DNA of 64,000 nucleotides from Ascoidea rubescens DSM 1968 (Eukaryota; Ascomycota; Saccharomycetes; Ascoideales; Ascoideaceae): contig NW_017962913.1 in assembly GCF_001661345.1 (NCBI RefSeq), positions 749,428 through 813,427 of the forward strand, written 5' to 3'. The translations under genes were made by a program, and so were the position numbers. The notes beneath the pieces were generated by a model, which saw only the letters and a program-made list of their open reading frames with translations, did no database searches and was not told the DNA's origin. Positions 20,686 to 30,959 of this stretch are shown here, one piece after another. Every line of letters begins with the position of its first letter. Within the stretch, counting starts at the first letter, position 1.

Positions 20686-23600
20686 ATGCCAAACTATAAC
20701 CAACATCATCACGATGATGATGATGAATCAATCTATTCTAATGATTCAAATGATGTTAAACCTTTTGATCCTACTTTTGATCAATCTCAATCAAATAAAC
20801 CAACCACAACCCAAAATATTGTCTCAAAGATGTTAACAAATCTTTCTTCAAAATCAAAGAAATCAGTTGCCTTTTCAAAAAACATCGATGATATTGAAAC
20901 TCAAAACAATGATGATTTATTATCAAACCATTTATCAAACATCTTATCAAATCCCCAAGCTATTGATATGATTCAATCCTTAGCAAGAACTCTTTCAAGA
21001 AGAACTAAAGTTCAAATGGATCATTTTGAGATTAATGATGACGATTTTGATTTAAAATTATTATTGAATTATTTAAACGCAAAATCTTTGGAACAAGGAA
21101 TTGAAAGTTCTTCTGCAGGTATTGCTTTCAAAGATTTAACCGCTGTTGGTGTTGATGTATCAGCAGCCTATGCTTCATCTGTTGAAGAAATGCTTAGAGG
21201 TTTCTTTAAATGGCCTTTGAAGTTCTTCAAAAGTGATTCTACACCTATTAGACAAATTATTAGAAATTTCACTGGCGTTATTGAAGCAGGTGAAATGTGT
21301 TTCGTTGTCGGTAGACCTGGTGCAGGTTGTTCATCTCTTTTAAAATGTTGTTCAGGTGAAACCGCTGATTTTGTTGAAGTTACAGGTGATTTTTCTTACG
21401 ATGGTTTATCTCAAAAGGAAATGATGGATAATTACAAAGGTTACATTATTTATAATCCAGAATTAGACTTCCATTTTCCTTTAATTACTGTCAAAGAGAC
21501 AGTCGATTTTGCTTTGAAAACTAAAACACCAGCAAAAAGAATTGACGGTATCTCTAGATCTGAATATATCAACAATATGAGAGATTTATGGTGTACTGTT
21601 TTCGGTTTAAGACACACTTATTCTACAAACGTTGGAAATGATTTCGTTAGAGGTGTCTCTGGTGGTGAAAGAAAGAGAGTTAGTATTGTTGAAGCCTTGG
21701 CTTGTAATGCTTCCATTTATTCCTGGGATAATGCTACTAGAGGTTTAGATGCCTCAACTGCCTTAGAGTTTACTCAAGCTATTCGTGCTGCAACTAATCT
21801 TTTAAACAATTCTGCTTTAGTTGCAATCTACCAAGCCGGTGAAAACATTTATCAATTGTTTGATAAAGTTACTGTTCTTTATTTGGGAAAACAAATTTAT
21901 TTTGGTCCTGCTGGTGAAGCTCGTGCTTATTTCGAAAAAATGGGTTGGTATAAACCTGATCGTATGACTACTCCTGAGTTCTTAACCTCTATTACTGATC
22001 CAAATGGAAGATTTCCAAAACCTGGATACGAGAACACAATCCCAAAAACAGCCGATGAATTTGAACAATATTGGTTAAATTCCTCTGAATATCAAAATTG
22101 TTTAGCCGAATATGATCAATATATTGTTGATCATCCTGCTGATGACACAAGACAAAGATTAGCTTTAGCTACTACTCAAAGAAAACAAAAGTTTCAAAGA
22201 AAGCAATCTCAATTTGTGGTCACTTACTTTTCTCAATTATTCTATTTAATTCAAAGAGGTTTCCAAAGAGCTAAGGGTGATTTAACTTACCAAGTTATTT
22301 ATCTTTCTTCTTTCTTAACTAAAGGTCTTATTGTTGGTTCTATGTTTTATAAAATCCCTTCTGGAACAGATGGTGTTTATTCTAGAGGAGGTCTTTTGTT
22401 TTATTGTTTATTGTTCTGTGCTTTAACTTCTCTTGCTGAAATTGCTCATTCTTTTGAACATAGACCCATTGTTGTAAAACAAAAAACATATTCAATGTAT
22501 CATCTTTCCGCCGAGGCTTTGCAAGAAATCGTCACTGAAATTCCTATTAAATTTATTGGTGTGATTATTCTCTGCTTGACATCATATTGGATGCCTCATT
22601 TAAAACATGAAGCCGGTGCCTTTTTCCAATATATGCTATTTTTATTGTTGATTCAACAATGTATGTCTTTTATCTTTAAGTTTGTTGCAACAATTACCAA
22701 AGATGGTGGTACTGCTCATGCTATTGCAGGTTTATGGATTTTAATGTTATCTGTTTATACTGGCTTTATTATTCCTTTGCCCAAAATGCATCATTGGATA
22801 AAATGGATCAACTGGTTAAACCCAATGAGATATACTTATGAACAATTGTTAGCCGTTGAATTTCATGGAAAGAAAATGGCTTGTGATAACTTGATTCCTT
22901 CTGGTAATGGTTATGAAAATGTTTCTATTGTCAACCAAATCTGTTCCGTTGCTGGTTCTATTGCCGGTCAAGATTGGGTTTCAGGTGATTCTTATATTAC
23001 CTCAAAGTTTAGATACCATTATTCTCACGTTTGGAGAAACTTTGGTATTAATATTGCTTGGACCGTTGCATTTATTATATTAAATGTTCTTTTCTCTGAG
23101 TTTATGAAAAATGTTGAAGGAGGTGGTGATATGTTGTTGTATAAAAGAGGCCATTTGCCAAAAGATGCTTCCGAAGCTATTGATGGAAAGGTTGCTTCAA
23201 GAGAAGAAATGATGGTAGCTCTTAATGGTCCCAATGTTGATTTGAAAAAAGTTATTGCTGTAAAAGATGTTTTTTCATGGCAAAATCTAAACTACACTAT
23301 TCCTTATGATGGAGCAACAAGAAAATTATTAGATAACATCCAAGGTTATGTTAAACCAGGTACTATGACTGCTTTAATGGGTGAATCAGGGGCAGGTAAA
23401 ACTACTCTATTAAATACTCTTGCTCAAAGAATTAACTTTGGTGTTATTACCGGTGACATGCTAGTTAATGGTAGACCAATTGACTCTTCATTTAAAAGAA
23501 GAACAGGTTATGTTCAACAACAAGATTTGCATTTATCAGAATACTCTGTCAGGGAATCTCTTAGATTTGCAGCTGATTTACGTCAACCTAAAGACGTTCC

Positions 23601-25293
23601 TCAATCAGAGAAATATGAATATGTTGAAAAAATTATTGATTTATTGGGTATGCAAAACTACGCTGAAGCTGTTGTTGGTAAAATAGGTAGAGGTTTGAAT
23701 GTTGAGCAAAGAAAAAAACTTTCTATTGGTGTTGAATTAGTTGCCAAACCTTCATTGTTACTTTTCCTTGATGAACCAACCTCTGGTTTGGACTCGCAGT
23801 CTGCCTGGTCAATTATTCAATTTTTAAGGGCTCTTGCTGATTCTGGACAAGCTATATTGTGTACCATTCATCAACCTTCTGCTACTTTATTTGAAGTTTT
23901 TGATAGATTATTATTGTTAAAAAAGGGGGGTAAAACAGTGTACTTTGGTGACATTGGTGAAAATTCATCTTCTTTATTAAACTACTTTGAAAGACAATCT
24001 GGTGTTAAGTGTGGAAAGTCTGAAAATCCAGCTGAATATATTCTTAATCGTATTGGTGCTGGTGCCACTGCCTCTGCATCCTCTGACTGGCACGATTTGT
24101 GGATACAATCGCCTGAATACGCTAGTACCACTCGAGAAATTGCCTTGTTACATCAAGAGTTGCCTAAAAAACCAATGCCTGAAAATTCTGATGTTTTAAA
24201 GTCAAGATTTGCTACTTCATATAATAAACAAATGTGGTGTGTTCTTAAAAGGACTTTTATTCAATTCTGGAGATCACCAGTTTATATCAGAGCTAAATTT
24301 CTTGAATGTCTTTTATGTGCTTTATTTGTTGGTTTCTCATTTGTTGGTTTAAATCACTCTATTTCTGCTGCTAATGGAGCCATTTCTTCTGTTTTCATGG
24401 TTCTTTTAATTTCATTAGCTATGATTAACCAATTGCACGTTTTTGCATACGATACAAGAGAGTTATTTGAAGTTAGAGAAGCAGCTTCCAATACTTTCCA
24501 TTGGTCTTGTTTGTTATTGTCTCATACATTTGTGGAAATTTTCTGGAGTACAATATGTGAATTCCTTTGTTTCTTGTGTTTTTGGTTCCCTGCTAGACAA
24601 AGTGGATGGAGCGTTACAACTGGTTATTTCTTCTTGGTTTATGTTATTATGTTTCCAATTTATTTCTGCTCTTATGGTTTGTGGGTTTTATACTTTTCAC
24701 CAAATGTTCCATCCGCCTCCATGATTAATTCCAACTTATTTGCTTCTATGTTGTTATTTAATGGTATTTTGCAACCGGCTCAATTTATGCCAGGATTCTG
24801 GACTTTTATGTACAAAGTTTCTCCATATACCTATTTTGTTCAATCATTTGTTGCTCCATTGGTTCACAACAGACCAATTCATTGTTCTAAAGATGAATAT
24901 TTGGTTTTTGATCCTCCAGAAAATCAATCCTGTGGCGAATTTATGTCAACTTATATTGAGGATAATGGGGGTTACATGGAAGATGCTGATGCTAGTTCAA
25001 GCTGTCATTACTGTGAATTTACTACTCAAGAAGAAGTAGTTGGTCAGTTTAATATCAAATGGTCTTACAGGTGGAGAAACTTTGGGTTCTTTTTTGTTTA
25101 CATCATCTTCAATTTTGCTGCTATGTTGATTTGTTATTATTACATGAGAGTAAAAGTCTGGTCCTTTAAATCTATTTTAGATTTCAAGAGCTGGTTCAAT
25201 GGCCCAAGAAAAGAAAGACATGAACCAGAAACCAACATTTTTGCTGAGAAAGCTGGTGATGATAATTTTATTAAACCAAAGAAAGAAAATTAG
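20686..25293 (+). CDS. PDR/CDR-type full ABC multidrug transporter
   Basis: This plasma-membrane pump of the ABCG/PDR subfamily exports drugs, sterols or phospholipids using ATP. The 1535 residues show the reverse (NBD-TMD)x2 order. NBD1 has the degenerate fungal Walker A GRPGAGCSSLLKC near residue 208 (Cys in place of Lys), signature VSGGERKRVSI, and YSWDNATRGLDAST. NBD2 has canonical GESGAGKTTLLNT near residue 900, a degenerate signature (LNVEQRKKLSI) and LLLFLDEPTSGLDS. This alternating degeneracy is typical of Pdr5/Cdr1. Two membrane blocks follow the NBDs, with an extracellular loop before the last helix. I read every codon and found no CTG. Regulation by Pdr1/Tac1-type factors is possible but not shown. 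Substrate cannot be told from sequence. Confidence 0.95.
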   Translation: MPNYNQHHHDDDDESIYSNDSNDVKPFDPTFDQSQSNKPTTTQNIVSKMLTNLSSKSKKSVAFSKNIDDIETQNNDDLLSNHLSNILSNPQAIDMIQSLARTLSRRTKVQMDHFEINDDDFDLKLLLNYLNAKSLEQGIESSSAGIAFKDLTAVGVDVSAAYASSVEEMLRGFFKWPLKFFKSDSTPIRQIIRNFTGVIEAGEMCFVVGRPGAGCSSLLKCCSGETADFVEVTGDFSYDGLSQKEMMDNYKGYIIYNPELDFHFPLITVKETVDFALKTKTPAKRIDGISRSEYINNMRDLWCTVFGLRHTYSTNVGNDFVRGVSGGERKRVSIVEALACNASIYSWDNATRGLDASTALEFTQAIRAATNLLNNSALVAIYQAGENIYQLFDKVTVLYLGKQIYFGPAGEARAYFEKMGWYKPDRMTTPEFLTSITDPNGRFPKPGYENTIPKTADEFEQYWLNSSEYQNCLAEYDQYIVDHPADDTRQRLALATTQRKQKFQRKQSQFVVTYFSQLFYLIQRGFQRAKGDLTYQVIYLSSFLTKGLIVGSMFYKIPSGTDGVYSRGGLLFYCLLFCALTSLAEIAHSFEHRPIVVKQKTYSMYHLSAEALQEIVTEIPIKFIGVIILCLTSYWMPHLKHEAGAFFQYMLFLLLIQQCMSFIFKFVATITKDGGTAHAIAGLWILMLSVYTGFIIPLPKMHHWIKWINWLNPMRYTYEQLLAVEFHGKKMACDNLIPSGNGYENVSIVNQICSVAGSIAGQDWVSGDSYITSKFRYHYSHVWRNFGINIAWTVAFIILNVLFSEFMKNVEGGGDMLLYKRGHLPKDASEAIDGKVASREEMMVALNGPNVDLKKVIAVKDVFSWQNLNYTIPYDGATRKLLDNIQGYVKPGTMTALMGESGAGKTTLLNTLAQRINFGVITGDMLVNGRPIDSSFKRRTGYVQQQDLHLSEYSVRESLRFAADLRQPKDVPQSEKYEYVEKIIDLLGMQNYAEAVVGKIGRGLNVEQRKKLSIGVELVAKPSLLLFLDEPTSGLDSQSAWSIIQFLRALADSGQAILCTIHQPSATLFEVFDRLLLLKKGGKTVYFGDIGENSSSLLNYFERQSGVKCGKSENPAEYILNRIGAGATASASSDWHDLWIQSPEYASTTREIALLHQELPKKPMPENSDVLKSRFATSYNKQMWCVLKRTFIQFWRSPVYIRAKFLECLLCALFVGFSFVGLNHSISAANGAISSVFMVLLISLAMINQLHVFAYDTRELFEVREAASNTFHWSCLLLSHTFVEIFWSTICEFLCFLCFWFPARQSGWSVTTGYFFLVYVIMFPIYFCSYGLWVLYFSPNVPSASMINSNLFASMLLFNGILQPAQFMPGFWTFMYKVSPYTYFVQSFVAPLVHNRPIHCSKDEYLVFDPPENQSCGEFMSTYIEDNGGYMEDADASSSCHYCEFTTQEEVVGQFNIKWSYRWRNFGFFFVYIIFNFAAMLICYYYMRVKVWSFKSILDFKSWFNGPRKERHEPETNIFAEKAGDDNFIKPKKEN

Positions 25294-25656
25294 ATTAATT
25301 CTACGATATTCTGTTGTCATATCAAATACATATTCTTTTTAAAAATATTCTTAATAACTAATATTCAACTACATCTTTTTATATTCCTAATTAAAAATTA
25401 ATAGATTTTTGTTTTTTATACTATTTGCATTTGTTTTATATATCTTGAAATAAGAGATAGGTATCTAAACGTATTAAATATTCTTACAATAAATATTTCT
25501 AAATATTTTGGTTTTGAAAACCAAAAGAACGAGAAACAAAATGTTGGCTCTTATACCTCATGCATTGTATGGAAACTTAAAAGTGGGCATATAAACCGAT
25601 GTTAAGAGAAAAAGTAGTTTGACCTTCTTTCACTATTATTTATCAAGTTTCTGATA
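25294..25656 (+). other. ABC transporter 3' flank and RAD50 upstream region
   Basis: This is AT-rich intergenic sequence between two genes on the same strand. It should hold the ABC gene's terminator and the RAD50 promoter plus 5' UTR. It has no strong ATG-led frame into RAD50, which matters for the split start codon described there. Confidence 0.6.
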
Positions 25657-28600
25657 ATGTATGTACAGTTATATCAAGTTGTAAATCTTCCCAGCTCTTT
25701 TTGATCAACTAACAGCAAATTAACCTCTCAATTCAAAAGGTCGAGTATTATAAAAGTACGTATAGTTAAGATAGTCTTTTGTCAAGCATCTTGTAAACTC
25801 ATTTACTAACCTTTCGCTCATCACTCTAGTTATCAATACAAGGAATACGATCTTTTGATCCTTCTCAAAAAGAAACGATTGAATTTGGCTTGCCATTGAC
25901 TCTTATTGTTGGGCAAAATGGTTCTGGTAAAACCACAATAATTGAGTGTTTGAAATATGCCACCACTGGAAATCTACCTCCAAATAGTAAAGGTGGTGCT
26001 TTTATTCACGATCCAAGAATCACTGGCGACAAAGAAATCAAAGCTCAAATCAAATTAGCTTTTAATAATGCAAATGGTATCTCAATGATTTGCACAAGAT
26101 CAATGCAGTTAATTTTGAAAAAGACTACTCAAACATTCAAGACATTGGAGGGCATATTGGTTGCTTTGAATAGAGGTGAGAGAACAACAATATCTACTCG
26201 ATGTGCTGAACTAGATTCTCAGATTTCGTTATATCTAGGTGTTTCTAAGGCTATTTTGGAGTATGTTATTTTTTGCCATCAAGATGATAGTTTATGGCCA
26301 TTATCCGAACCTTCGATTTTGAAAAAAAGATTTGATGAAATATTTGAAGCTTTGAAATTTACCAAAGCTCTAGATAACTTAAAGGCTATTAAAAAGGACA
26401 TGGCAATCGATACAAAATTATTGCAACAAAGAGTTGAGTACTCCAGAAATGACAAAAATAAAGCTAATAAAATAAAAGGTAACATTGTTGCATTGAAAGA
26501 ATTAATTGAGACCTACCAAAATGAATCTGTGGAACTCACTCAAAAACTTTCTCGAATTTCAGAGAAAATCAACAGACTTTTTCAATCAAATAGGGATTAT
26601 GAAAAAATCATTAGTTCAATTGAAAGGTTAAATTACGAAAGAAGATCGATGGGCGAGCAAATCAATGCATTAGAATCATCCATTAAATATTTGCCTGATT
26701 CAAGAGACCAATTGACTGAGAAATTAGCAAAATTTGAAGAATATGTGGTCTTAAAAACAAAAGAATTGGAAAAAAATAAAGCATTGTTGGAGAATAAAAA
26801 AGAAAATTTAAACCAGGTTCGTTCTGTTTATACATTGAAAACAGGAGAAAAGGGTAAACTAGAAGCATTGAAAGAGACTTATGAATTGAAAGTCAACAAA
26901 AGATCAAAATTAATTAGAAACTACTCATCAATTTTAAATCTCTCTTTTGAAAACTATCAACACGAAAATGATTCTTTGTATTCTAAAAAATTTAGATATC
27001 AATTAGAAGAAATTTCATATACTAAAACAAGTTCGTTAGACAATATCAAAGAAAAAAACCAAAATAAAATTAGTTTGTTATCGTCCAAATTAAATGAGTT
27101 AAAAGACGCAAAACTAAAAGATCAAGAACACAGAAAATATTCTATTGATGATATGCAGGGATTAGAACAAGAAAATACTAATATTAAGCAACAATTGAAT
27201 AAAAATAATATAAATGAAGTCGATATGGAATACGAAAAATCTCAACTACAAGTCATAAAAGATAAATTAGTCAAGTTAAAAGAATCAAATGAGATTCAGT
27301 TACTTAATGATGAAATTTTGAAAAAAAAATATTCAATTGTTCAAATGGAAACTGAATGTGAAGAGCTAGCAAAGGAATTTTCAATTGCGTCAGCTCAATC
27401 TGAGCTACACGCTAAGTTATCCGTGCTTAATAGTGATAAAGTTTATCATCAAAAAGCCATAGATTCGATTATTAACAAACATTCATCTGATTTTGAAAAA
27501 TTGGTTAATAAAAAATTAGATGTAAAATCATCAAATTCATATTTGCAAGAATTTTATAATAATTGCAATATTGAAACAAATAGGTTGAAAAAGGAACATG
27601 ATGGGTTGAACCATAGTGTTTCTAGAGTTGAAGAAACTTATAAAAATACTAAAGAAAACTTGGATTCATTAAACCAACAATTCAAAAAATGCGAAAAGAT
27701 AATCAATGAAACATTACCTGAGGATACTCCTGTTGAAGAGTATGAAGATTTTGTTAAAGGGATAGAAACCGATTATGAAACAGCCTTGGAAAACGATAAA
27801 ATATATAATGTAACGAGAGAATTTAATATGAATGCTTTAAAAATTGCTGAAAAGGATAAATATTGTGTTTTATGCAGAAGAAGTTTTAATTCACATGAAC
27901 TTGGAAAGATTTTAAAATTCTTTCAAGATCAAGTGAAGAGAAGTTCAACAAATGATTACTTGGAAGAAGTTGAGAGAATAAAATCAGATTTGGATATTGC
28001 TCGAAGTATTTCGAATGATGTCTCTAGATATAGACAATTAAAGGGAAAAGAAATTCTACATTTGGAGCAGAGATTGAAGGAAAATTTAGAGCAATTTGAG
28101 AAAGCCAAGATTGAATGTAATAATAAATATGAAGAACTTAAAAAACTGAAGGCGGTTTTAAGCGGAGTTGAATCATTATTAAATCCAATCAGAGAACTTT
28201 TTAGGAAAAGCAACGATTTAAACAATCTTGATAATGATATTCAAAATATTGAGAATGAGTTGGCCAGTTTTGGTGTTTCACCAAAATCTATTCAAGATTT
28301 ACAGAGGATTCAAAATGAAAAGAATAATGAGTTGAAAAACATTAGAAATGGTATGAGTGAATTGGTCCAACAGTTGCAAAATAAAAAAGATGAAATTATG
28401 AGAAATGAAAATTTAGTGAATACAAAAAGATTGCGTGTTAAAACGTTAGAAACAGAATTAATTGATCAAACTAACAAACAGAATAGTATTACGTTGAATA
28501 ATTTAAAGATGGAAAGTTTAAAAAAAGTTATTGGCCAATACGATGATAGAATCAGTGATCTTGAGAATAAAATAAATACTTTGGTAGCTGAGTTGAATCA

Positions 28601-29717
28601 AACCAAAGACACCTTTTTAGCTGAGGAGAATAATCTAAGCAGGGAAATTGAGGTATTAAAAAATCTTTTGTCTCAGTTTGTAGAGCTTGATGATTTCATA
28701 AATAATTACATTAGCAATGAAGCTATTAGGCTAAAAACATGTATTGAGGAGGTTGATGAGTTAGACTCTAAAATTGAGTCGGCTCAGTTTGAAATTTCAA
28801 ATTTAGACGAGGAAATTAAAAAGGAAAGTGCAGAAATTGCAGATACAGATAAGGAAAAACGAAATATAGAGGGTAATTTGCAATTATTCTCGTTAAATAA
28901 ACAATTTGAATTAGTAAACAGTGAAATTGAAGAATTGAAGTCTCAGAATGCTGAAGCAGAAAGAGAAAAATACTTGGAAGAAAGCAAAAGATTGGATTCC
29001 AAGAAAAATCAACTAAACGGATTGTATTCAGCAAAATTGGGGGAAATAAAACAAATAGAACTTCAAATTAAAGCATTAGAGAACGAATTGAAAGTTGAAT
29101 ACAAGGACATTGACAATTTTTACCACCAAGAATGGATAAAATTGCAAACCAAATTACTAGTTTCGGAAGATATTGGGACATATTCCAAAGCATTGGATAA
29201 TGCTATCATGAAATACCATAGTATTAAAATGCAAGAAATCAATCGGATCATCGATGAATTGTGGAAAAAAACGTATAGTGGAACAGATGTTGATACTATT
29301 TTAATTAAAAGTGATATTAATACAAGCAAAAGCAACAATCGGTCATACAACTATAGGGTCGTTATGGTTAAACAGGATGTTGAATTGGATATGAGAGGCA
29401 GATGTTCTGCAGGACAAAAGGTACTAGCCAGTATCATCATTCGGTTGGCACTAGCAGAGTGCTTTGGTATCAACTGTGGAATGATTGCACTTGATGAGCC
29501 CACAACCAATTTAGACAGTGACAATATTGAATCGCTAGCCAAATCGTTGAGTGCAATTGTGGATATGAGAAGGGCGCAACGAAACTTCCAGCTAATTGTC
29601 ATCACCCACGACGAAGATTTCTTGAACCACATGAACGCTTCGAAATACACAGACCACTTCTTTAGGGTCAGTCGAAACGAAAGACAAAAGTCAGAGATTT
29701 CAAGAGAGAGTTTATAG
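25657..29717 (+). CDS. RAD50: Rad50, MRX complex ATPase (two introns, start codon split by the first)
   Basis: Rad50 is the SMC-like ATPase of the Mre11-Rad50-Xrs2 complex in double-strand break repair, telomere upkeep and Tel1 activation. The uninterrupted frame opens only at a TTG (25890) inside the conserved N-terminus. I model exons 25657-25658 (AT), 25740-25755 and 25830-29717. Splicing gives MSSIIKLSIQGIRSFDPSQK, then Walker A VGQNGSGKTT, the usual Rad50 start. Intron 2 has GTACGT, TACTAAC at 25804-25810 and TAG. Intron 1 has GTATGT, AACTAAC at 25707-25713 and AAG. The predicted length is about 1301 residues (S. cerevisiae 1312). The zinc hook CVLC is near residue 684, between long coiled coils. 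The C-terminal SAGQKVLASIIIRLAL signature and MIALDEPTTNLD Walker B are intact. The identity is certain; the first exon is inferred. Confidence 0.93.
25659..25739 (+). other. RAD50 intron 1 (interrupts the initiation codon)
   Basis: The 81-nt intron has donor GTATGT (25659-25664), branch AACTAAC (25707-25713) and acceptor AAG (ending 25739). It splits ATG as AT|G. Two other introns in this window share its less usual parts: ATP18 uses an AAG acceptor and VMA10 intron 1 uses an AACTAAC branch. Without splicing, the ATG at 25657 leads only into a short frame that stops within the intron. Confidence 0.65.
25756..25829 (+). other. RAD50 intron 2
   Basis: The 74-nt intron has donor GTACGT, a perfect TACTAAC branch point at 25804-25810 and a TAG acceptor at 25827-25829. 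Its removal joins SSIIK to LSIQGIRSF in frame, restoring the conserved Rad50 N-terminus. Confidence 0.88.
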
Positions 29718-29740
29718 TTTTGAAAGCTTTGTGGTGATGA

Positions 29741-29773
29741 GGTCCACCACAAAGGATCGGTCCACCACAAAGG
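29741..29773. repeat. Direct repeat GGTCCACCACAAAGG x2
   Basis: Two identical 15-bp copies lie at 29741-29755 and 29759-29773 in the 175-bp gap between the RAD50 stop and the next gene. An inverted partial copy (TTTGTGGTG) lies at 29728-29736. Such a short gap must hold both a terminator and a promoter, so a regulatory role is possible. Confidence 0.85.
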
Positions 29774-29892
29774 GTCAATCTGCACATGTGCGTCCGCTTG
29801 CATAGATGTCACGGGACTGTTTTCCGTGAACTGAAATTTGAGATTCGGATGTGAATTGGAGTCGACAACACAAAGAGAGTGATTTGGTGGCG

Positions 29893-30456
29893 ATGTTTTG
29901 GAGGTCGAAGGAGGCAAAACAGAGTTCTGAAGCAGCTGGGCCTGTTGAAGAGGTTTCGCAGCACACATTGAACCTACCTGACGATCTATTGCAGTTTTTG
30001 CAAAGCCAAACACCAAGAGACAAGATTGACTATTCGCTAGACTTGACTGAAGATGGACTTTCCAATAGACACCAATATAAACAGACCAAACAAGTAAAGC
30101 TGTATCTCGAGAGCAATCCAGAAAATGCAGTCATGAAGGAAAACTGCTCACTAGTTCAGCAGAGAATAAGAGATTGTATTAAATCACAGTCAGCATTGAA
30201 ATCATACAGATGTCTCCAGATGACTGAGCTATACAAAGAATGTTTGGCAGTTCAGGAGTTTGCATTGAAGGATTTGGGCTATAACAGGTCTCAATCAGTT
30301 GAGCAGGCAGAGAAAATTCAGGGAATAGCCGACGACTTGTATGTCAAATACTATGGCGAACAAGGCGAGATAGTTGATCAACATCAAAGAGACGAATTCT
30401 GTCATGAGGTTGCAGAAATGAAATATAAGATATGGGATTCCAATATTCGCAAGTAA
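29893..30456 (+). CDS. EMI1: Twin CX9C protein, Emi1-like (DUF3128 type)
   Basis: The protein starts at the ATG before FWRSKEAKQSS; an upstream in-frame GTG at 29851 is not used as the start here. That gives 187 residues, the same length I recall for S. cerevisiae Emi1. It has two CX9C motifs, Cys85/Cys95 (CSLVQQRIRDC) and Cys107/Cys117 (CLQMTELYKEC). This is the CHCH-like pattern of small proteins oxidised by Mia40 in the mitochondrial intermembrane space. Emi1 is linked to early meiotic gene induction and to mitochondrial function. A basic, helical C-terminal part follows. It sits only 175 bp after RAD50. The twin CX9C class is firm; the Emi1 name rests on length and motif pattern, so other CHCH proteins are possible. 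Confidence 0.7.
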   Translation: MFWRSKEAKQSSEAAGPVEEVSQHTLNLPDDLLQFLQSQTPRDKIDYSLDLTEDGLSNRHQYKQTKQVKLYLESNPENAVMKENCSLVQQRIRDCIKSQSALKSYRCLQMTELYKECLAVQEFALKDLGYNRSQSVEQAEKIQGIADDLYVKYYGEQGEIVDQHQRDEFCHEVAEMKYKIWDSNIRK

Positions 30457-30959
30457 TTTCTGCAAAATTCCGTTATTCCAATTCTGTATATATGCTTTGT
30501 ATCTATAATATAACACTATCGAAAAATATCACAACCAAGAAGCTACAGTGTATTTACGTTTGGTTGAGAAAGGCATGATCTGTATGAATATATTTTTTTC
30601 TACCAAAAATCGACACTCAATTTTTTGTTGATTAAATAAGAAACCTAAGAAAAGCCGATAATGAGTTGAGCCTTATATTACTACTACAATTTTCTGCTAA
30701 ATTGGAGGATAATAGATAAATACAATTGAAATTTAATGTATATCTGTTATATCTTGATCTGAAAATGGTCAAGTGAATTTTAAGTTATATCAGTATACGT
30801 AAAATGCATGTATACTATACTAGCATTACCGGCAACAGCCAATACTCGTATCCATTGAATAGTTCAAGAAGAATAAAAAGGAGAAAAAGAATTACTCAAC
30901 AGAGTTTCTAATACTGTTTTCTCGGCCAGCATTACAATTATTTTCAATAATCCAACACT
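30457..30959 (+). other. Intergenic region before the LRR gene
   Basis: This is AT-rich sequence between two plus-strand genes, holding the EMI1-like terminator and the LRR gene promoter. I see no gene, repeat or strong motif in it. Confidence 0.5.

Noticed and set aside
25741-25755. RAD50 starting at an AGG codon or a non-ATG start without splicing
   Set aside because: AGG is not a known start, and the TTG further down would lose the conserved N-terminal strand. The AT|G splice model needs only consensus splice signals.
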